Source: Mycobacterium sp. ENV421 (GTDB lineage: Bacteria > Actinomycetota > Actinomycetes > Mycobacteriales > Mycobacteriaceae). Taken from it: DNA of 64,000 nt. Location of the stretch: assembly GCF_002887815.1 (NCBI RefSeq), contig NZ_PDHO01000001.1:62001-126000 (forward strand). Reading direction: 5' to 3'. The position numbers and the translations under genes were made by a program. The notes under the pieces are model-generated. The model was not told the DNA's origin. It worked only from the letters and a program-made list of their open reading frames with translations, and ran no database searches. Positions 46,900-55,731 of this stretch are shown piece after piece (within the stretch, counting starts at the first letter, position 1; the number at the start of each line of letters is the position of its first letter).

Positions 46900-47143
46900 T
46901 TTCTCAACTCCTTGATGTCCCCCGGTTCAGCAGGGGATTTGTTTTTTTGCTGTAGACGTCCATCAATCAGGGATCGCCTGTCTGAAGGAACTCCTCGATG
47001 CTCCTTGTTAATTTCAGGTAAATCAACTTTGGCCCTGTGAGATTCGCGACATGCCCACACGAATGTCGATGTTTGTGGCCTACGTCATGTGACGGTGCAC
47101 ACGATGAACGACGACGGGTGACGGCGTTCGCTGTATTACGGGC
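46900..47143. other. Non-coding gap / leader of the small protein gene
   Basis: This gap holds the ribosome site of the 48-aa gene, a small stem (CCCC/GGGG) at 46919-46936, and an A/T-rich stretch (seven T's, 46941-46955) that could belong to the promoter or leader on the minus strand. It is lower in GC than its surroundings. No convincing gene was seen in it. Confidence 0.4.
46919..46936 (-). promoter_or_regulatory. Small stem-loop in the leader of the 48-aa gene
   Basis: On the minus strand, CCCC TGCTGAACC GGGG forms a four- to five-pair GC stem with a nine-base loop, five bases upstream of the AAGGAG ribosome site of the 48-aa gene. It could influence translation of that gene. It is short and may be chance. 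Confidence 0.3.
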
Positions 47144-47737
47144 TCAGTCCTGTAGATACCGGGTGACCATGTCCACCAACAGCTGACGCTCGCGCTGCCA
47201 TTCCAGGTGTGAGTTCACGATCATCTCGACCAGCACCATGCCGCGCAGCGACGACCAGATCACTTCGGCCACGCCGGGATCGTCGGAGATCAGCCGGCCC
47301 AGTTGGTTGATCGCGGTATTGATCTCCAACAGGTGGCGTGTGGCGCTGTCGCCGTGGGTGCCGCGAGTGGCTCGCAGAATCTCGAATGCCGCCAACGACG
47401 TCGGACTGCTGTAGCAGCGGAACGCGGTGTCGACGACGACCTCGATGCGCTCCCGCAATTCCAGATCGGCGACATCGGCTTCGCCGAGGCTTTTGAGCAA
47501 GCCGGCCACGCCCTCGTCGACGACGGCCATCAGCAACCCGTTGCGGTCGCCGAAGTGGTACTGGATGACGCCCCAGGTGACCCCGGCCCGCTCGGCGACG
47601 TGCTTGGCGGTGGCCGCCTGGAAACCTTCTTCGACCACACAGCGCACGGTCTCGTCGATGATCAACGCCCGGGTGTCGTCGCCCCGCTTGCGCGGCGCCT
47701 GAGTCTGCCGCGTCGGGGGAGTGCCCAGCGCTTTCAC
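47144..47737 (-). CDS. TetR-family transcriptional regulator
   Basis: A 197-aa TetR regulator. The helix-turn-helix is AATAKHVAERAGVTWGVIQYHFGDRNGLL at about residues 40-68 (cited in parts: AKHVAERAGVTWGVIQYHF). The C-terminal domain has a family-like GMVLVEMIVNSHLEW helix. It is divergent from the Rv0311-like gene with a 41-base shared upstream region, so that gene and the following one are its probable targets. Confidence 0.9.
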   Translation of the reverse strand: MKALGTPPTRQTQAPRKRGDDTRALIIDETVRCVVEEGFQAATAKHVAERAGVTWGVIQYHFGDRNGLLMAVVDEGVAGLLKSLGEADVADLELRERIEVVVDTAFRCYSSPTSLAAFEILRATRGTHGDSATRHLLEINTAINQLGRLISDDPGVAEVIWSSLRGMVLVEMIVNSHLEWQRERQLLVDMVTRYLQD

Positions 47738-47778
47738 ATCGTTGACTTTATAACATTGAGCCGACTATGTTTCGCGGT

Positions 47779-49014
47779 ATGAGCCAGCCCCTCAGCCGTT
47801 ATGCCCAGTTGTCCCGGGCCGAACTCGCCACCCTGGTCCCCGAACTGCTGTTGATCGGCCAGATGATCGACCGCTCCGGTATGGCGTGGTGCATTCAGTC
47901 GTTCGGCCGGCCCGAGATGCTGCAGATCGCCATCGAGGAATGGGCGGGCGCCAGCCCGATCTACACCAAGCGCATGCAGAAGGCCCTCAAATATGAGGGC
48001 GTCGACATCTTCACAATCTTCAAAGGCCTGCAACTCGACATCGGCGCACCGCCGCAATTCATGGACTTCCGCTACACCGTCCACGACCGCTGGCACGGCG
48101 AATTCCACCTCGACCACTGCGGAGCCCTGCTCGACGTCGAACCGATGGGCCCCGACTACGTCAAGGGCATGTGCCACGACATCGAGGATCCGACGTTCGA
48201 CGCGACCGCCGTCGCCACCAATGCCAAGGCGCAGGTGCGTCCGATTCACCGCCCACCGCGCACGCCCGCTGACCGTCAGCCGCACTGCGCATGGACCGTC
48301 ATCATCGACGAGTCCTACCCCGAGGTGACCGGCATCCCCGCACTGGACGTCGTGGCCAAAACCAAGGCTGCCAATTGGGAGCTCGGCACGATCGATCCGA
48401 ATGACGAAGGCCAAGCAGACTATTCGGGTGTGCTGGTGTCCGACGTCGACTTCGGGGCGTTCTCGCACTCCGCGCTGGTGCGCATCGCCGACGAGGTGGT
48501 GCTGCAGATGCATCTGCTGAATCTGTCGTTCGGTATCGCGGTACGCGCCCGTGCCGGTGACAACGAACAGCTGGCGACCGACATCTGCACCAAACAACTC
48601 GTCGGCATCGCCGGTGTGGCCGCCGAGCGGATCAAGCGAGCCCTCAAGCTGCCCAACGACTTTGATGGTCTGGCGAAGGTCATCGAACTGCACCCGCTGT
48701 TCAACCCGGCCGGTTACGTCGTCGCCGAGGTCGAAGGCGGCCGGTTGCATGTGCACCCCTCGCCGGCGCACGACGACGGCTCGTGGGTGCCGCTGTGTTC
48801 CCCGGCGTCCCCGGGACCGTTGCAGGCCATCGCCACAGCCGTCGATCCGTACATCGCGGTGCGCATCACCGGCACCGCTGACGACTGGACCGCCGAGTTC
48901 GAGAAGACCGAGACCGCAACCAAGGATTCCCCCGAGGTGGAGGTCACCAAGTTCAGTCAGGGCGTCACTTTCGAGTTCGAAGAACGCCTCTCCCTGCCGC
49001 TGACGGTGGTGTAG
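47779..49014 (+). CDS. Conserved mycobacterial protein (Rv0311-like)
   Basis: A 411-aa protein resembling Rv0311 (~409 aa). It is soluble, with no signal peptide or membrane helix. Distinct stretches: ELLLIGQMIDRSGMAWCIQSF, HGEFHLDHCGALLDVEPMGP and VKGMCHDIEDPTFDATAVATN. The conserved His and Cys in HLDHCGALLDVEPMG and MCHDIEDP could bind a metal, but no enzyme family is recognised. Starts at 47767 and 47779 are both possible. It is followed three bases later by an oxidoreductase gene on the same strand. Confidence 0.8.
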   Translation: MSQPLSRYAQLSRAELATLVPELLLIGQMIDRSGMAWCIQSFGRPEMLQIAIEEWAGASPIYTKRMQKALKYEGVDIFTIFKGLQLDIGAPPQFMDFRYTVHDRWHGEFHLDHCGALLDVEPMGPDYVKGMCHDIEDPTFDATAVATNAKAQVRPIHRPPRTPADRQPHCAWTVIIDESYPEVTGIPALDVVAKTKAANWELGTIDPNDEGQADYSGVLVSDVDFGAFSHSALVRIADEVVLQMHLLNLSFGIAVRARAGDNEQLATDICTKQLVGIAGVAAERIKRALKLPNDFDGLAKVIELHPLFNPAGYVVAEVEGGRLHVHPSPAHDDGSWVPLCSPASPGPLQAIATAVDPYIAVRITGTADDWTAEFEKTETATKDSPEVEVTKFSQGVTFEFEERLSLPLTVV

Positions 49015-49017
49015 TCG

Positions 49018-50060
49018 ATGGCCTACCGCGTCGTGCAATGGGGCACCGGGGCGGTGGGGGTCGAAGCCATCCGCGGCATCCTGGACCATCCCGATCTGGA
49101 ATTGGTTGGCGTCAAGGTCTATTCGGAGGCCAAGGCGGGCGCTGACGCCGGCGTGCTGGCCGGGCGGGACCCGGTCGGCGTCACCACGGCGATCGACGCG
49201 ACACTTCAGCGGCCGACGCGGTTGTGTACGCGCCTCGGCACCCCTCGGTTGACGACGCGGTTGCGATCCTGGCGTCCGGGGCCAACCTGATCACCACCGC
49301 GTTCGCGTTCCACCCCGCGCGGATGGAACCGGCCGATCGCGACCGGCTCCGGCAGGCCTGCGTAGACGGCGGCAGCTCGCTGCACGGCACCGGCCTGAAC
49401 CCCGGCAACCTCGGAGTGGTTGTGCCGTTGGCGCTGACCGGTATGTCGCGGAGCGTCGAGCACGTCATGGTGCAGGAACGCGCCGACTGGTCGGTGTACG
49501 ACAGCACCGAGATCACGTTCGACCAGATGAAGTTCGGCAGTCCGATCGACGAGGTGGACGCCCACACCGACGGGTTGAGCTTCACCAGTCAGCTTTTCCA
49601 GGAACAAGTTTGGCTGCTGGGTGATGCGCTGAATCTGGATGTCGACGAGGTCACCACCGAACTGGAGGTGATTGGCGCCAGCGCCGACCGCGACGTGTGC
49701 GGGCGGACCCTGCGTGCCGGCACAGTCGCCGGTCAGCACTGGCGGTGGACCGGCCTGCGCCAAGGGGTTCCGGCCGTCGAGGTGGAAACGCTCTGGACCG
49801 TAGGTGAACCGCAGCCGAAGCACTGGCCGTCGCCCCGGCACGGGTGGACCGTCACCATCGAAGGAACCCCGTCGATGCAGGCGCACCTGATGACGCTGGC
49901 CAGTTTTCGTCGCGACGTTCCACTAGACGAACATGTGCGGTCAGCCAGTGTGGCCACCGCGATGCAGGCGGTGAACGCTGTCGGTGCTGTGTGCGACGCC
50001 GCCGCTGGTTTCGTCACGATGGCGGATCTGCCGCTGAGTCTGTACCGAGGCGGTCGCTGA
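49018..50060 (+). pseudogene. Frameshifted NAD(P)H-dependent amine dehydrogenase / DapB-like gene
   Basis: Two overlapping frames together make one protein of the dihydrodipicolinate-reductase-like family (~347 aa). The first frame (49018-49290) has the Rossmann start YRVVQWGTGAVGVEAIRGIL. After codon ~63 it turns into unrelated sequence. The second frame takes up at about 49209 with ADAVVYAPRHPSVDDAVAIL and runs to 50060 (VWLLGDALNLDVDEV; SVATAMQAVNAVGAVCDAAAG). The combined length of 1043 bases is one short of a multiple of three, so one base is missing near 49206-49210. The gene is broken unless this is a sequencing error. It lies three bases after the Rv0311-like gene. Confidence 0.85.
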
Positions 50061-50127
50061 ACCGGTTTCGCCGTGCGCGAAGGTCAACTTGTCGACGGGG
50101 CTGCCAACTGCGCGCACACTGGCAGTT

Positions 50128-50529
50128 ATGGATAACAACGGACCGTTCGGGTTCGATCCCGACGACATCGATCGCGTGGTGCGCCAGGCCAGTGAGGGCC
50201 TTCGCGACGCCTTCGGGCAGTTCCTCACCAGCTCAGGGCAGGGAGCCGGGTTCGGCGTGCTGTTCGACGAGTTCAACCGCCGGACTCGGCCACGCTCAGA
50301 ACCAGAGACCGCGGGGGAGGCCGGCGACGGGGTGTGGACGGTCTACACCACCGACGCCGACGGTAAAGCCCACGTCGAACAGGTGTACCGAAGCGAGCTC
50401 GACGCACTGCGCGCGAACAAACACAACACCGATCCCACCCGGAACGTCCGGTTCCTGCCCTATGGCATCGACGTCAGCGTCCTCGACGCGTCGGAGAACG
50501 CCGCCCCGACCGAGGACCAGCCCGAGTAG
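50128..50529 (+). CDS. Conserved small mycobacterial protein (Rv0313-like)
   Basis: A 133-aa soluble acidic protein starting MDNNGPFGFDPDDIDRVVR. Rv0313 (~128 aa) is, as I recall, very similar and lies in the same neighbourhood. The C-terminal half has GDGVWTVYTTDADGKAHVE, EQVYRSELDALRANKHNTDP and KVRFLPYGI-like NVRFLPYGIDVSVLD. No function is known. The ATG at 50128 is preferred over an upstream GTG in the same frame. It converges on the alcohol dehydrogenase gene. Confidence 0.8.
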   Translation: MDNNGPFGFDPDDIDRVVRQASEGLRDAFGQFLTSSGQGAGFGVLFDEFNRRTRPRSEPETAGEAGDGVWTVYTTDADGKAHVEQVYRSELDALRANKHNTDPTRNVRFLPYGIDVSVLDASENAAPTEDQPE

Positions 50530-51543
50530 CTACATCGTCAGGACCATGCGGTAGCGCGCACGGCCCTCGTCCATGGCTGCGTACGCTTCGGCGGCCTCGG
50601 CCAGCGGTCGCTCCTCGATGCGGGCCCGCACCCCGGATTGCAGCGCGAAGTGCAGCGTGTCTTCGACGTCGGCGGAGGTGCCCGACGGATGCCCGACCAC
50701 GCTGAAGTTGCCGAAGATCAGATCGCCCGGAGCGATGGGCAGCGGATCGAACGTGGCCCCGACGATCACCAGCTCGCCTTGCGGCGCCAGTCCGGGGACC
50801 GTGGCCGCCATGGCCGCCGAGTTGGCCGCGGTGGCCAGCACCACCTGTACACCGCCGAGTTTCTGCAGCGCCTCGCCGACGTCACTGGCCGTGGAGTCGA
50901 CGTAGTGGTGGGCGCCGAGCTCCTTGGCGTCGTCGGCCTTGCCCGCCCCGCGCGCGATCGCGATGGTCTCGAACCCCATGGCGCGGGCCCACTGCACACC
51001 GAGGTGCCCGAGCCCGCCGATGCCCAGGACGGCGACCCGGTCGCCGGCCACGGCGCGCGTGGTGCGCAGGGCGTTGTAGGTCGTCACCCCGGCACATCCC
51101 ATCGGGGCGGCTTCGGCGAACGACAGTCCGTCGGGAATGCGCGCCAGCGCGGTGCGGGCCACGATGACGGATTCGGCATAGCCGCCCGGATAGTTCCAGC
51201 TCGGAATTTCTAGGTTCACGCACTGCATGAACTGGCCTTTGCGACAGGGCAGGCAGGTGTTGCAGTTGCCGCCGAACCAGCCCACCGCCACCCGGTCACC
51301 GACCGCGAAACCGTCGACGCCAGAGCCCAATTCGGCGATGGTGCCGGCGATCTCGTGGCCCGGGGTGATCGGCCAGGTGAGATTCGGGAACGACCCGGTG
51401 ACGAACGCATGGTCGGTGCCGCAGACCCCGCAGGCGTTGACGGCGATGCGCACATGGTCTGGCGGAGGTGACGTGGTTTCGACCTCCGTCAGCTCCAGCG
51501 GAGCATTGGCTGATTTCACGTGTACGGCGCGGTGCGTCGCCAT
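50530..51543 (-). CDS. Zinc-dependent alcohol dehydrogenase (MDR family)
   Basis: A 337-aa medium-chain alcohol dehydrogenase. The catalytic zinc ligands are in NACGVCGTDHAFV and PGHEIAGTI. The structural zinc site has four Cys, in GNCNTCLPCRKGQFMQC. The NAD(P)-binding site is VAVLGIGGLGHLGVQWARAMG. Single-copy zinc ADHs of this kind oxidise short primary alcohols or reduce aldehydes. A strong palindrome upstream (51567-51594) suggests a dedicated repressor. The start ATG is followed by THRAVHVKS, the normal N-terminus. Confidence 0.92.
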   Translation of the reverse strand: MATHRAVHVKSANAPLELTEVETTSPPPDHVRIAVNACGVCGTDHAFVTGSFPNLTWPITPGHEIAGTIAELGSGVDGFAVGDRVAVGWFGGNCNTCLPCRKGQFMQCVNLEIPSWNYPGGYAESVIVARTALARIPDGLSFAEAAPMGCAGVTTYNALRTTRAVAGDRVAVLGIGGLGHLGVQWARAMGFETIAIARGAGKADDAKELGAHHYVDSTASDVGEALQKLGGVQVVLATAANSAAMAATVPGLAPQGELVIVGATFDPLPIAPGDLIFGNFSVVGHPSGTSADVEDTLHFALQSGVRARIEERPLAEAAEAYAAMDEGRARYRMVLTM

Positions 51544-51566
51544 GGCACTCCCTCGAGTCGTGGCAT

Positions 51567-51594
51567 TGCTGAGTTCACTGAACTTTACTCAGCA
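51567..51594. promoter_or_regulatory. Nested palindromes upstream of the alcohol dehydrogenase gene
   Basis: TGCTGAGT and ACTCAGCA form a perfect 8-bp inverted repeat with a 12-base spacer. Overlapping its left half is a 13-bp perfect palindrome, AGTTCACTGAACT (51572-51584). The site is 24-51 bases before the adh start codon, a normal place for an operator. It also lies after the end of the pyruvate oxidase gene, so a terminator role is possible, but there is no U-run. Confidence 0.6.
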
Positions 51595-51662
51595 TAGCGG
51601 TGGTAATCCTGATTCTGCCTCGCCGGGTCCTGTTTGAGAACGGTTGCGGACCGACAGACGAG

Positions 51663-53399
51663 CTAGTCGAGGATGCGCCGCGCGACGTTGGTGCTCACCA
51701 GGTCGAGCAACTCATCTGCCCGGCCGGCCAGGATCGTACGGATCGCGTAGAGGGTGAAACCCTTGGCTTGCTCCGCGGAAATCGCTGGGGGAATGGACAA
51801 TTCCTGCCGGGACACCACCACATCGACCAAGGCCGGCCCGTCGTGCGCCAGCGCATCGGCGATGGCCTGTTCCAGATCGGCGGGCTGCTCGACTCGGCGG
51901 CCGAACATACCGATCGCCTGGGCGACGGCACCGAAATCGGGGTTCTTCAGCTCGGTGCCGAAGTTCACCACCCCGGCGGCCTTCATCTCCAGCTCGACGA
52001 AATTCAGCGAGGAGTTGTTGAAGACGATCACCTTCACCGGCAGGTTGTTCTGCACCAAGGTGAGTAGCTCGCCGAACCCCATGGCCAGCCCGCCGTCACC
52101 GGCAAGGGCGACCACCTGACGTCCCGGGTACGCGGTCTGCGCGCCGATCGCATGCGGCAGCGCGCACGCCATGGTGCCGTGGGTGAACGATCCGGTGAGC
52201 CGTCGCCTGCCATTCATGGTCAGGTACCGCGCCGCCCAGATGGTGGGTGAGCCGACGTCGAAGGTGAACACGGTGTCGTTGTGGGATAGCTGATTGACCA
52301 CGCCCGCAACGTATTCCGGACGGATCGGGGTGCGTTCGCGGTCGTTGACGGCCAGCGAGTCCAGCGACTTGCGGGTGCGCTGATAGTGGTTCAGCGACCG
52401 GTGCAGGTGCGTCCGGTCGGCCTTGCGGGTCAGCAGCGGCAGCAGCGCGTCGATGGTGTCCTTAACCGAACCGACCAAACCGAGATCCACCGGCGTACGC
52501 CGGCCGAGGTGGCTGCCGCGGATGTCGACCTGGATGACCTGAGCGTTGTCCGGATAGAACTGCGAGTACGGGAAGTCGGTGCCCAGCATCAGCAGCACGT
52601 CGGCTTCCTTGATGGCCTTGTAGCCAGATGCGAAACCGAGCAGGCCGGTCATCCCGACGTCGAACGGGTTGTCGTACTCGATGTGCTCTTTGCCGCGGAA
52701 GGCATGCACGATAGGCGAATTCAGGGTTTCGGCAAGCCGGAGCAGCTCGCTGTGCGCACCCGCGGTACCGGCGCCACCGAGGATCGTCACGCGCGACCCC
52801 GCGTTGAGGATGTCCGCCGCGCGCCGCAGCGACTCGTCGTCGGGGCGCAACACCGATCGGGTCGGCAGCACCGGTTTGGTGTTCCAGTCACGGTCGGGGA
52901 GCTTGGCCAGGAACACCTCACCCGGGATCACCAGGACTGCAACACCGTTTTCCTCGATCGCGGTGCGCATCGCGATCTCGACCAGGCGTGGGGCCATCTC
53001 CGGAGTGCTGACCAGCTCGCAGTAGACGCTGCACTCCCGGAACAATTCTTGGGGATGCGTTTCCTGGAAGTAGCCGGTGCCGACCTCGCTGAGCGGAATG
53101 TGCGCAGCGATCGCCAGCACCGGCACCCGAGTGCGCTGGGCGTCATAGAGGCCGTTGATGAGGTGGGTGTTGCCGGGACCGCAGCTACCGGCACATACCG
53201 CCAGTTGACCGGTCAGCGCTGCATCGGCAGTCGCGGCGAACGCGGCCGTCTCCTCGTGGCGTACGTGCTCCCACGCCATGTCCTCGGAACGTCGGATCGC
53301 ATCGGTGAATCCGTTGAGACTGTCACCCGGCAGTCCGTAGACACGGTTGATACCACTGGATTTCAGGGCCGCGATGAGGTGCTGGGCGACGGTCGGCAC
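51663..53399 (-). CDS. poxB: Pyruvate oxidase/dehydrogenase (ThDP-dependent, PoxB-like)
   Basis: A 578-aa thiamine-diphosphate enzyme. The N-terminal YGLPGDSLNGFTDAI and the catalytic Glu pair in VRHEETAAFAA (residues 49-50) are typical. A central FAD-type domain follows (GGAGTAGAHSELL). The ThDP-Mg motif is GDGGLAMGFGELLTLVQNN, ending in KVIVFNN. The C-terminal ~25 residues could be the lipid-activated membrane-binding tail known in E. coli PoxB. It converts pyruvate to acetate and CO2, passing electrons to quinone. A small two-helix membrane protein gene is ten bases upstream on the same strand. Confidence 0.9.
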   Translation of the reverse strand: MPTVAQHLIAALKSSGINRVYGLPGDSLNGFTDAIRRSEDMAWEHVRHEETAAFAATADAALTGQLAVCAGSCGPGNTHLINGLYDAQRTRVPVLAIAAHIPLSEVGTGYFQETHPQELFRECSVYCELVSTPEMAPRLVEIAMRTAIEENGVAVLVIPGEVFLAKLPDRDWNTKPVLPTRSVLRPDDESLRRAADILNAGSRVTILGGAGTAGAHSELLRLAETLNSPIVHAFRGKEHIEYDNPFDVGMTGLLGFASGYKAIKEADVLLMLGTDFPYSQFYPDNAQVIQVDIRGSHLGRRTPVDLGLVGSVKDTIDALLPLLTRKADRTHLHRSLNHYQRTRKSLDSLAVNDRERTPIRPEYVAGVVNQLSHNDTVFTFDVGSPTIWAARYLTMNGRRRLTGSFTHGTMACALPHAIGAQTAYPGRQVVALAGDGGLAMGFGELLTLVQNNLPVKVIVFNNSSLNFVELEMKAAGVVNFGTELKNPDFGAVAQAIGMFGRRVEQPADLEQAIADALAHDGPALVDVVVSRQELSIPPAISAEQAKGFTLYAIRTILAGRADELLDLVSTNVARRILD

Positions 53400-53408
53400 A
53401 GCAGAAGT

Positions 53409-53666
53409 CTAGACCTCAGCGGCGACGGTGACCGGGCTGGCGGCAGGTCCGAAAGGCTCTTCCTCGGTGCGGCGGCGGTCGATCGCGAAGCAGGCCAGGC
53501 TGGCCAGGAACGCGACCACGGTAATCGCCGCCGCCAGCGCTGACGGACCCGGGCCACCCGGACCCAGCGTGCTCAGGAACAGCGCGAACGCCACGATTGC
53601 CGACAGATTGAGCATCAGGCCCAGCGTGCGGAGAACCTCTCCGGTGCCGCCATCCTGATCGTTCAT
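53409..53666 (-). CDS. Small two-helix membrane protein upstream of poxB
   Basis: An 85-aa protein with two hydrophobic helices (LGLMLNLSAIVAFALFLSTL and LAAAITVVAFLASLACFAI) and short acidic ends. I do not recognise a family. It ends ten bases before poxB, so the two are co-transcribed and it might help dock the oxidase at the membrane; that is inference from position. The ATG at 53666 gives an acidic, soluble N-terminus (MNDQDGGTGEV). Confidence 0.65.
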   Translation of the reverse strand: MNDQDGGTGEVLRTLGLMLNLSAIVAFALFLSTLGPGGPGPSALAAAITVVAFLASLACFAIDRRRTEEEPFGPAASPVTVAAEV

Positions 53667-53842
53667 GATCGCTCCCAGGTGTCGAGTTGTGCTGGCTTAA
53701 TATCCCCGCCTGGCGGCCGGTCGAAACCACCACGGAGCAACTCGGTCACGCATGTGGGAATCCGCCATGAGCGCAGCGATCGACACCGACACGTGTCAGT
53801 TCCGTATGGGTCGGGTGCTCGTGCGGGGGCCTACTGGACGGG

Positions 53843-55297
53843 TTAGACGGTCACCAGTCCGGACTGGCCGGGCACGTGCAGGTGGCCGTTGGGGTCGACC
53901 TCGTCCCACACCGCGGCGTAGATCTGCACCTTGACCGCCTGCGCCGCTGCTTCGACGTTGAGCACGTCGGCCAACTCGTCGTAGCCGTAGTACAGGATCG
54001 ACAGAGCGGTGGTGGCCAGGAGCACGTTGTTGATGGCGACCTGTGCGGCAGCCCGGTTGCCGAGCGCGGCCTGGTAGAGCGCCGGCAACACATTGCCGAT
54101 CGGCAACGCGGCGCTCAAGCCCGGCACCATCTGCGAGACGCGCCAGCTGGCCTCGTAGAGCTCACGCACCACGGGCCGAGCCTCGACGGGAAACGCTGCC
54201 ACCAAACTCTTTTCGGCGTTGTACACCGCGGTCGGCATCCCGTACGGCTTCGGGTCGTCGGCGGGGAACGGGTTGATGACATCCGGCAGCTGAATGTCCG
54301 GCAAGGTGACGTCGCTGGCCGACGGGGTCACCGCGGCGGCGAGCGTCGCCGTCGCTTCCGGAGTGACCTGGTCGGGCGGCGGGGTGGTCGTCGCCAGCGG
54401 CAACCCGGCCTCACCACGGTTGTGCAGCAAGGCAAACGGGTCGAAGAGGTTCCACAACGAGGAGATGAACCAGGTCTGCAGCTGCAGGGCAGGCGCTTCC
54501 AGGTTGAGCACGTCGGCGACTTCGTTGTAGCCGTAGTACAGCACCGCGATCGGGTTGATCGTGACGATCAGGTTGTTGATGACGCGCTGGGCGGCCGCCT
54601 TGTCGCCTTCAAATGCTGAGGGCAGGTCGGTCACGATATTCGTCAAGGGGACGACCACGTTGACCCACGGGATCATCTGGGTGAGGCGGTAACCCAGTTC
54701 GAATCCTTCACGGGCGACTGCTTTTACGGGGTTGGGGAACACGGCCATGAAGGACTGCTCAAGCGTCCAGATGGGACCGGGCATGTCCTGCGGCGCCGGC
54801 TCGGGCGGCATCCACCGGAACGGGTTCCAGAAAGCCGTCGCAGGTGTGGCGGCGGCGGTCGGCGTTGCGGCAGCGGTCGGCGTCACGGCAGCATCCGCCG
54901 TGGAGGTTTCGGTGGTCACCGAGGCGGCGGCCGGTCGAGGCGCGGCATGTCCGGTGCCCTTGAACAGACCCTCGAGCTTCGTGACCTGAGCGGCCTCGAA
55001 ATCGGCTGCGGTGGTGGTGACCGATTTCAGTGCCGACGCGGCGGGCTTGGAATCGGAAGATGCTGCGCTGCTGACCTTGTCGGCGGGCTTCGACACCGCC
55101 TTGGTGCGCTTCGTGGTGCCGGTCGCGGACTTCTTCGGCCCGGCGTTGGGCTTGGCCGAGTTCGACGCGCTCGATGATGAATCCGATTTGCCGGTATCAG
55201 CGCTTGCTACGCCTTGGCTTGCTGCGGCAACAGCCGCGCCCACCCCGACCGCAACCGCGAGTCCGCCAACGTACCCGACGTATTTGTTTGACCCCAT
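53843..55297 (-). CDS. Secreted protein with two tandem copies of one ~115-residue domain
   Basis: A 484-aa exported protein. The signal peptide is KYVGYVGGLAVAVGVGAAVA with a cleavage site near ASADT. A Ser/Ala/Lys/Pro-rich linker follows (to about residue 165). Two similar domains then occur: copy 1 has EQSFMAVFPNPVKAVAREGF, YRLTQMIPWVNVVVP and AVLYYGYNEVADVLNLEAP; copy 2 has EKSLVAAFPVEARPVVRELY, WRVSQMVPGLSAALP and SILYYGYDELADVLNVEAA. About half the positions are conserved by eye. The copies are joined by an Asp/Pro-rich linker. Function unknown; the domain is Ala-rich and helical. The ATG at 55297 sits behind AAGGGT. Confidence 0.75.
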   Translation of the reverse strand: MGSNKYVGYVGGLAVAVGVGAAVAAASQGVASADTGKSDSSSSASNSAKPNAGPKKSATGTTKRTKAVSKPADKVSSAASSDSKPAASALKSVTTTAADFEAAQVTKLEGLFKGTGHAAPRPAAASVTTETSTADAAVTPTAAATPTAAATPATAFWNPFRWMPPEPAPQDMPGPIWTLEQSFMAVFPNPVKAVAREGFELGYRLTQMIPWVNVVVPLTNIVTDLPSAFEGDKAAAQRVINNLIVTINPIAVLYYGYNEVADVLNLEAPALQLQTWFISSLWNLFDPFALLHNRGEAGLPLATTTPPPDQVTPEATATLAAAVTPSASDVTLPDIQLPDVINPFPADDPKPYGMPTAVYNAEKSLVAAFPVEARPVVRELYEASWRVSQMVPGLSAALPIGNVLPALYQAALGNRAAAQVAINNVLLATTALSILYYGYDELADVLNVEAAAQAVKVQIYAAVWDEVDPNGHLHVPGQSGLVTV

Positions 55298-55731
55298 TTG
55301 CTGACCCTTCGTTAGCTCTAGGGCATCGTAGAGGAGCGGGCAGGTCAGGGCCACCCCAAACGGTGAACGGCACGGTTCCGCATGCTTGCCCTATGGCGAC
55401 GCCAGGGTTGCCCGGCCGGGTGTCGCCAAGCCGCCGTAAGCGGGCCGCCGGAACAGAATCCGAGGTCATCGTATGTTTGCGCGACCGGCTCAGCTCGGTG
55501 GCGGTCGTCCCGAACTCAACTGCCGAGAATTAGCGGCGGCGTAAGGATGTGGTCGGCGTGGCGACACGCGCTCGCGCCGGGTTGTGCCGCGACACCCACG
55601 GGCAAGCCGGCCGTTATTGGTCAGATCGTTTATGCAGGTCAATCGGCTGTTCACCGGGAGTTCGGCGAGGCGGAGTAGAAGAGATGGCCCCGGTTACGCG
55701 CCCGGCCAGGATTCCATTCTATGGTTTAGCC
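55298..55731. other. Intergenic region, 434 bases
   Basis: It lies between the divergent duplicated-domain protein and the glucanase gene. Several small frames cross it on both strands, but none has a ribosome site or familiar sequence. The promoters of both genes must lie here. An ATG at 55684 is in frame with the glucanase and would add 16 residues, but the GTG at 55732 fits the twin-arginine signal better. I see no repeat or RNA gene. Confidence 0.5.

Noticed and set aside
46866..47060. 64-codon minus-strand frame in the gap before the TetR gene
   Set aside because: No ribosome site, unusual composition, and it overlaps the leader and start of the better-supported 48-aa gene.
47734..49089. 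451-codon open frame on the minus strand opposite the Rv0311-like gene
   Set aside because: The translation has no domain and follows the third-position bias of the plus-strand gene. The plus frame matches a conserved protein.
53788..53797. Palindrome GACACGTGTC in the gap downstream of the duplicated-domain gene
   Set aside because: A single 10-bp palindrome between gene 3' and 5' ends, not near a clear promoter; too common to support a site.
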